A DNA stretch of 64,000 bases from Microbulbifer sp. HZ11 (GTDB lineage Bacteria > Pseudomonadota > Gammaproteobacteria > Pseudomonadales > Cellvibrionaceae): the NCBI RefSeq assembly GCF_000708675.1, contig NZ_JELR01000002.1, positions 1,116,001 to 1,180,000 on the forward strand, given 5' to 3'. The position numbers and the translations under genes are program-made. Positions 63,901-64,000 of the stretch are shown piece by piece. Each line of letters opens with the position of its first letter. The stretch's first letter is position 1. Under the pieces are notes generated by a model. It made no database searches. It had not been told where the DNA came from and saw only the letters and a program-made list of their open reading frames with translations.

Positions 63901-64000
63901 CATGATCCCACCGAAGGAATCGCGGTTGCACGCCTGTCTCTGGATAGCGAAGCTTCACCCTCGTCTCAATGCGGTATCAGTCCAGACCAGGGGCAGAGAG
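60904..64000 (+). CDS. Rhs-family protein, probable T6SS effector (partial, runs off the window)
   Basis: At least 1032 residues with no stop in the window. After an uncharacterised N-terminus (1-120) comes a DUF6531-like entry to the Rhs shell (about 120-190: AGHVIASNGELAFSRTDFELSGPFFFRWQRFYRQSL split, GLGPGWRHSLSESL). Many YD-type repeats follow (RYDHYRNLCRHVDQQG, YIYDENGRLIAAG, WEYDTAGRITACKG, LRYRYDARGLLVAEHQD, LRYDPFGRRLSK). Rhs shells encapsulate a C-terminal toxin that is cleaved at a conserved site; both lie beyond 64000. There is no signal peptide and no N-terminal PAAR domain, so delivery must use the separate VgrG or PAAR. The ATG at 60904 is the first in-frame start after the phosphatase stop, 58 bases away; its ribosome-binding site is weak. 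Confidence 0.9.
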   Translation, partial: MTPDRLVEFIPSTLAKLHPHKMPCSSADAIAICKWFESTVRENSDLSFAPQFEPVGSRFPADIWPTLPTINANTYSIVTAQRPPQIFTPASVPVNFCNYPGYNRAGDLLPELPRCQQVAGHVIASNGELAFSRTDFELSGPFFFRWQRFYRQSLLKDEDEYADCGLGPGWRHSLSESLQLPDPQGGVEKKVLLHTAEGRVIVFDLPAIGHGCFNRCERLFLLRQSLHSFRLISFDQPDKVFRADGTGVSVPLSEMRDTSGNTLSVDYRDGKPVKVVTSWGRTLELDYQEGKLVRINHSQGDASHLCEYGFDASGRLNDCRNSQQQERYGFYDDGMMASITSLTLGHILLNYDSLQRVDHIRVLEDPTPAGQSCPEVQGQASAPSMYYRLRWKTGTYNGRLNCTLSTPDQHDLHWQFDKRGDLLEIRQGTRTSTRRYDHYRNLCRHVDQQGVETLFRHDTFGRLLRRTCGDLTHRYIYDENGRLIAAGSIFENPNQSSGNSTDTPCNVQHWHYRYQNGNSYPKEVVDPAGHCWQCEHDDRGQLRRLTDPEGGVLCLDWDAHGQLVRLSRGDDVYSWEYDTAGRITACKGSEIAPRSWQYHSDGKLSEASVAQHSYLLSRDEYGRLCGIHANDEPLLQWQYDGYSRVRHLQDCAGNRQSLNYTLRGHLTSLQIECSTHSPIYYSWHYNGHGQLTAFGTGKDTQREWLYDQCGRLSEFHDSDSHWYLHYNDQGQLAQIRNNSGQLCSFHFDTLGQLVQAANEHCTLRYRYDARGLLVAEHQDLNSEAGDGNQGSVGDNSLSVNHSHDKRGWLKRSASDQLNIAYTFSAAGSLYGIDANGSMVLRIDAQRSGDLLTGKIISLGNHQLQHSYQNGILVSIHRNEAPLWKRTKSATGFTAALIAAPAATEGQWDSRGNLISEQRAADNGIARYQYQYDGWGLLQCVECGDFKTWLRYDPFGRRLSKSSIHRRSRRQRRVASHWCATGLWNESHQVGPLVRATHYLHDPTEGIAVARLSLDSEASPSSQCGISPDQGQR

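Noticed and set aside
1..64000. CRISPR arrays, rRNA operons or integrase-type prophage genes
   Set aside because: No regularly spaced repeats, no rRNA sequence and no recombinase or phage structural genes were found on either strand.

Overview
The window reads as chromosomal DNA of a free-living, probably marine gammaproteobacterium. A Pseudomonas-like rpsF-rpsR-DUF2232-rplI-dnaB order, a DUF3094 protein, an rnr-rlmB pair and a moderately high GC content point to the Cellvibrionales/Pseudomonadales area. The protein style recalls Microbulbifer and relatives, but that placement is an inference; no 16S rRNA gene is present.

Region 1 (1-17.4 kb) is mostly housekeeping: a cut-off LytS-type histidine kinase, an EVE-domain protein, an acyl-CoA dehydrogenase behind a PsrA-box-like palindrome, bioD, an L,D-transpeptidase, dnaB, the rplI-DUF2232-rpsR-rpsF operon, rlmB, rnr and ppc. 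Two identical tRNA-Leu(CAG) genes flank ppc. Between rpsF and rlmB lie a decayed alpha/beta-hydrolase gene and a probable outer-membrane-protein remnant. Several hairpin elements of a shared MITE-like type sit in the intergenic gaps.

Region 2 (17.5-28.9 kb) is a two-partner secretion locus: a TpsB/ShlB-type transporter gene followed by a 9.3 kb gene for a repetitive TPS exoprotein with a recently duplicated internal segment.

Region 3 (29.0-64.0 kb) is one large type VI secretion (T6SS) island. All 13 core components are present. On the + strand lie hcp, vgrG, a linker gene and PAAR. On the - strand an upstream operon runs Y1-like protein, TssB-TssC fusion, tagH, tssJ, tssK, tssL, tssM, tagF, and a downstream operon runs an unknown two-domain gene, tssA, tssB, tssC, a second tssC, tssE, tssF, tssG, clpV. 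A PpkA-like Ser/Thr kinase lies at one edge and a PppA-like PP2C phosphatase at the other, which suggests the threonine-phosphorylation switch acting on the FHA protein TagH. A large Rhs protein, the likely effector, follows the phosphatase and runs off the window.

The island departs from textbook T6SS clusters in four ways. (i) Its upstream operon opens with a Y1/REP-type transposase homologue that has lost both histidines of the HUH motif and is coupled by an ATGA overlap to the next gene. (ii) That next gene looks like a TssB-TssC fusion, so with TssC and a divergent TssC paralogue there are three sheath-large-subunit-like proteins. (iii) The kinase carries its own periplasmic FGE/SUMF1 domain, like PpkA and TagR fused. 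(iv) TagH may carry an N-terminal CxxC/CxxC extension. Together these are the best candidates for an undescribed T6SS variant.
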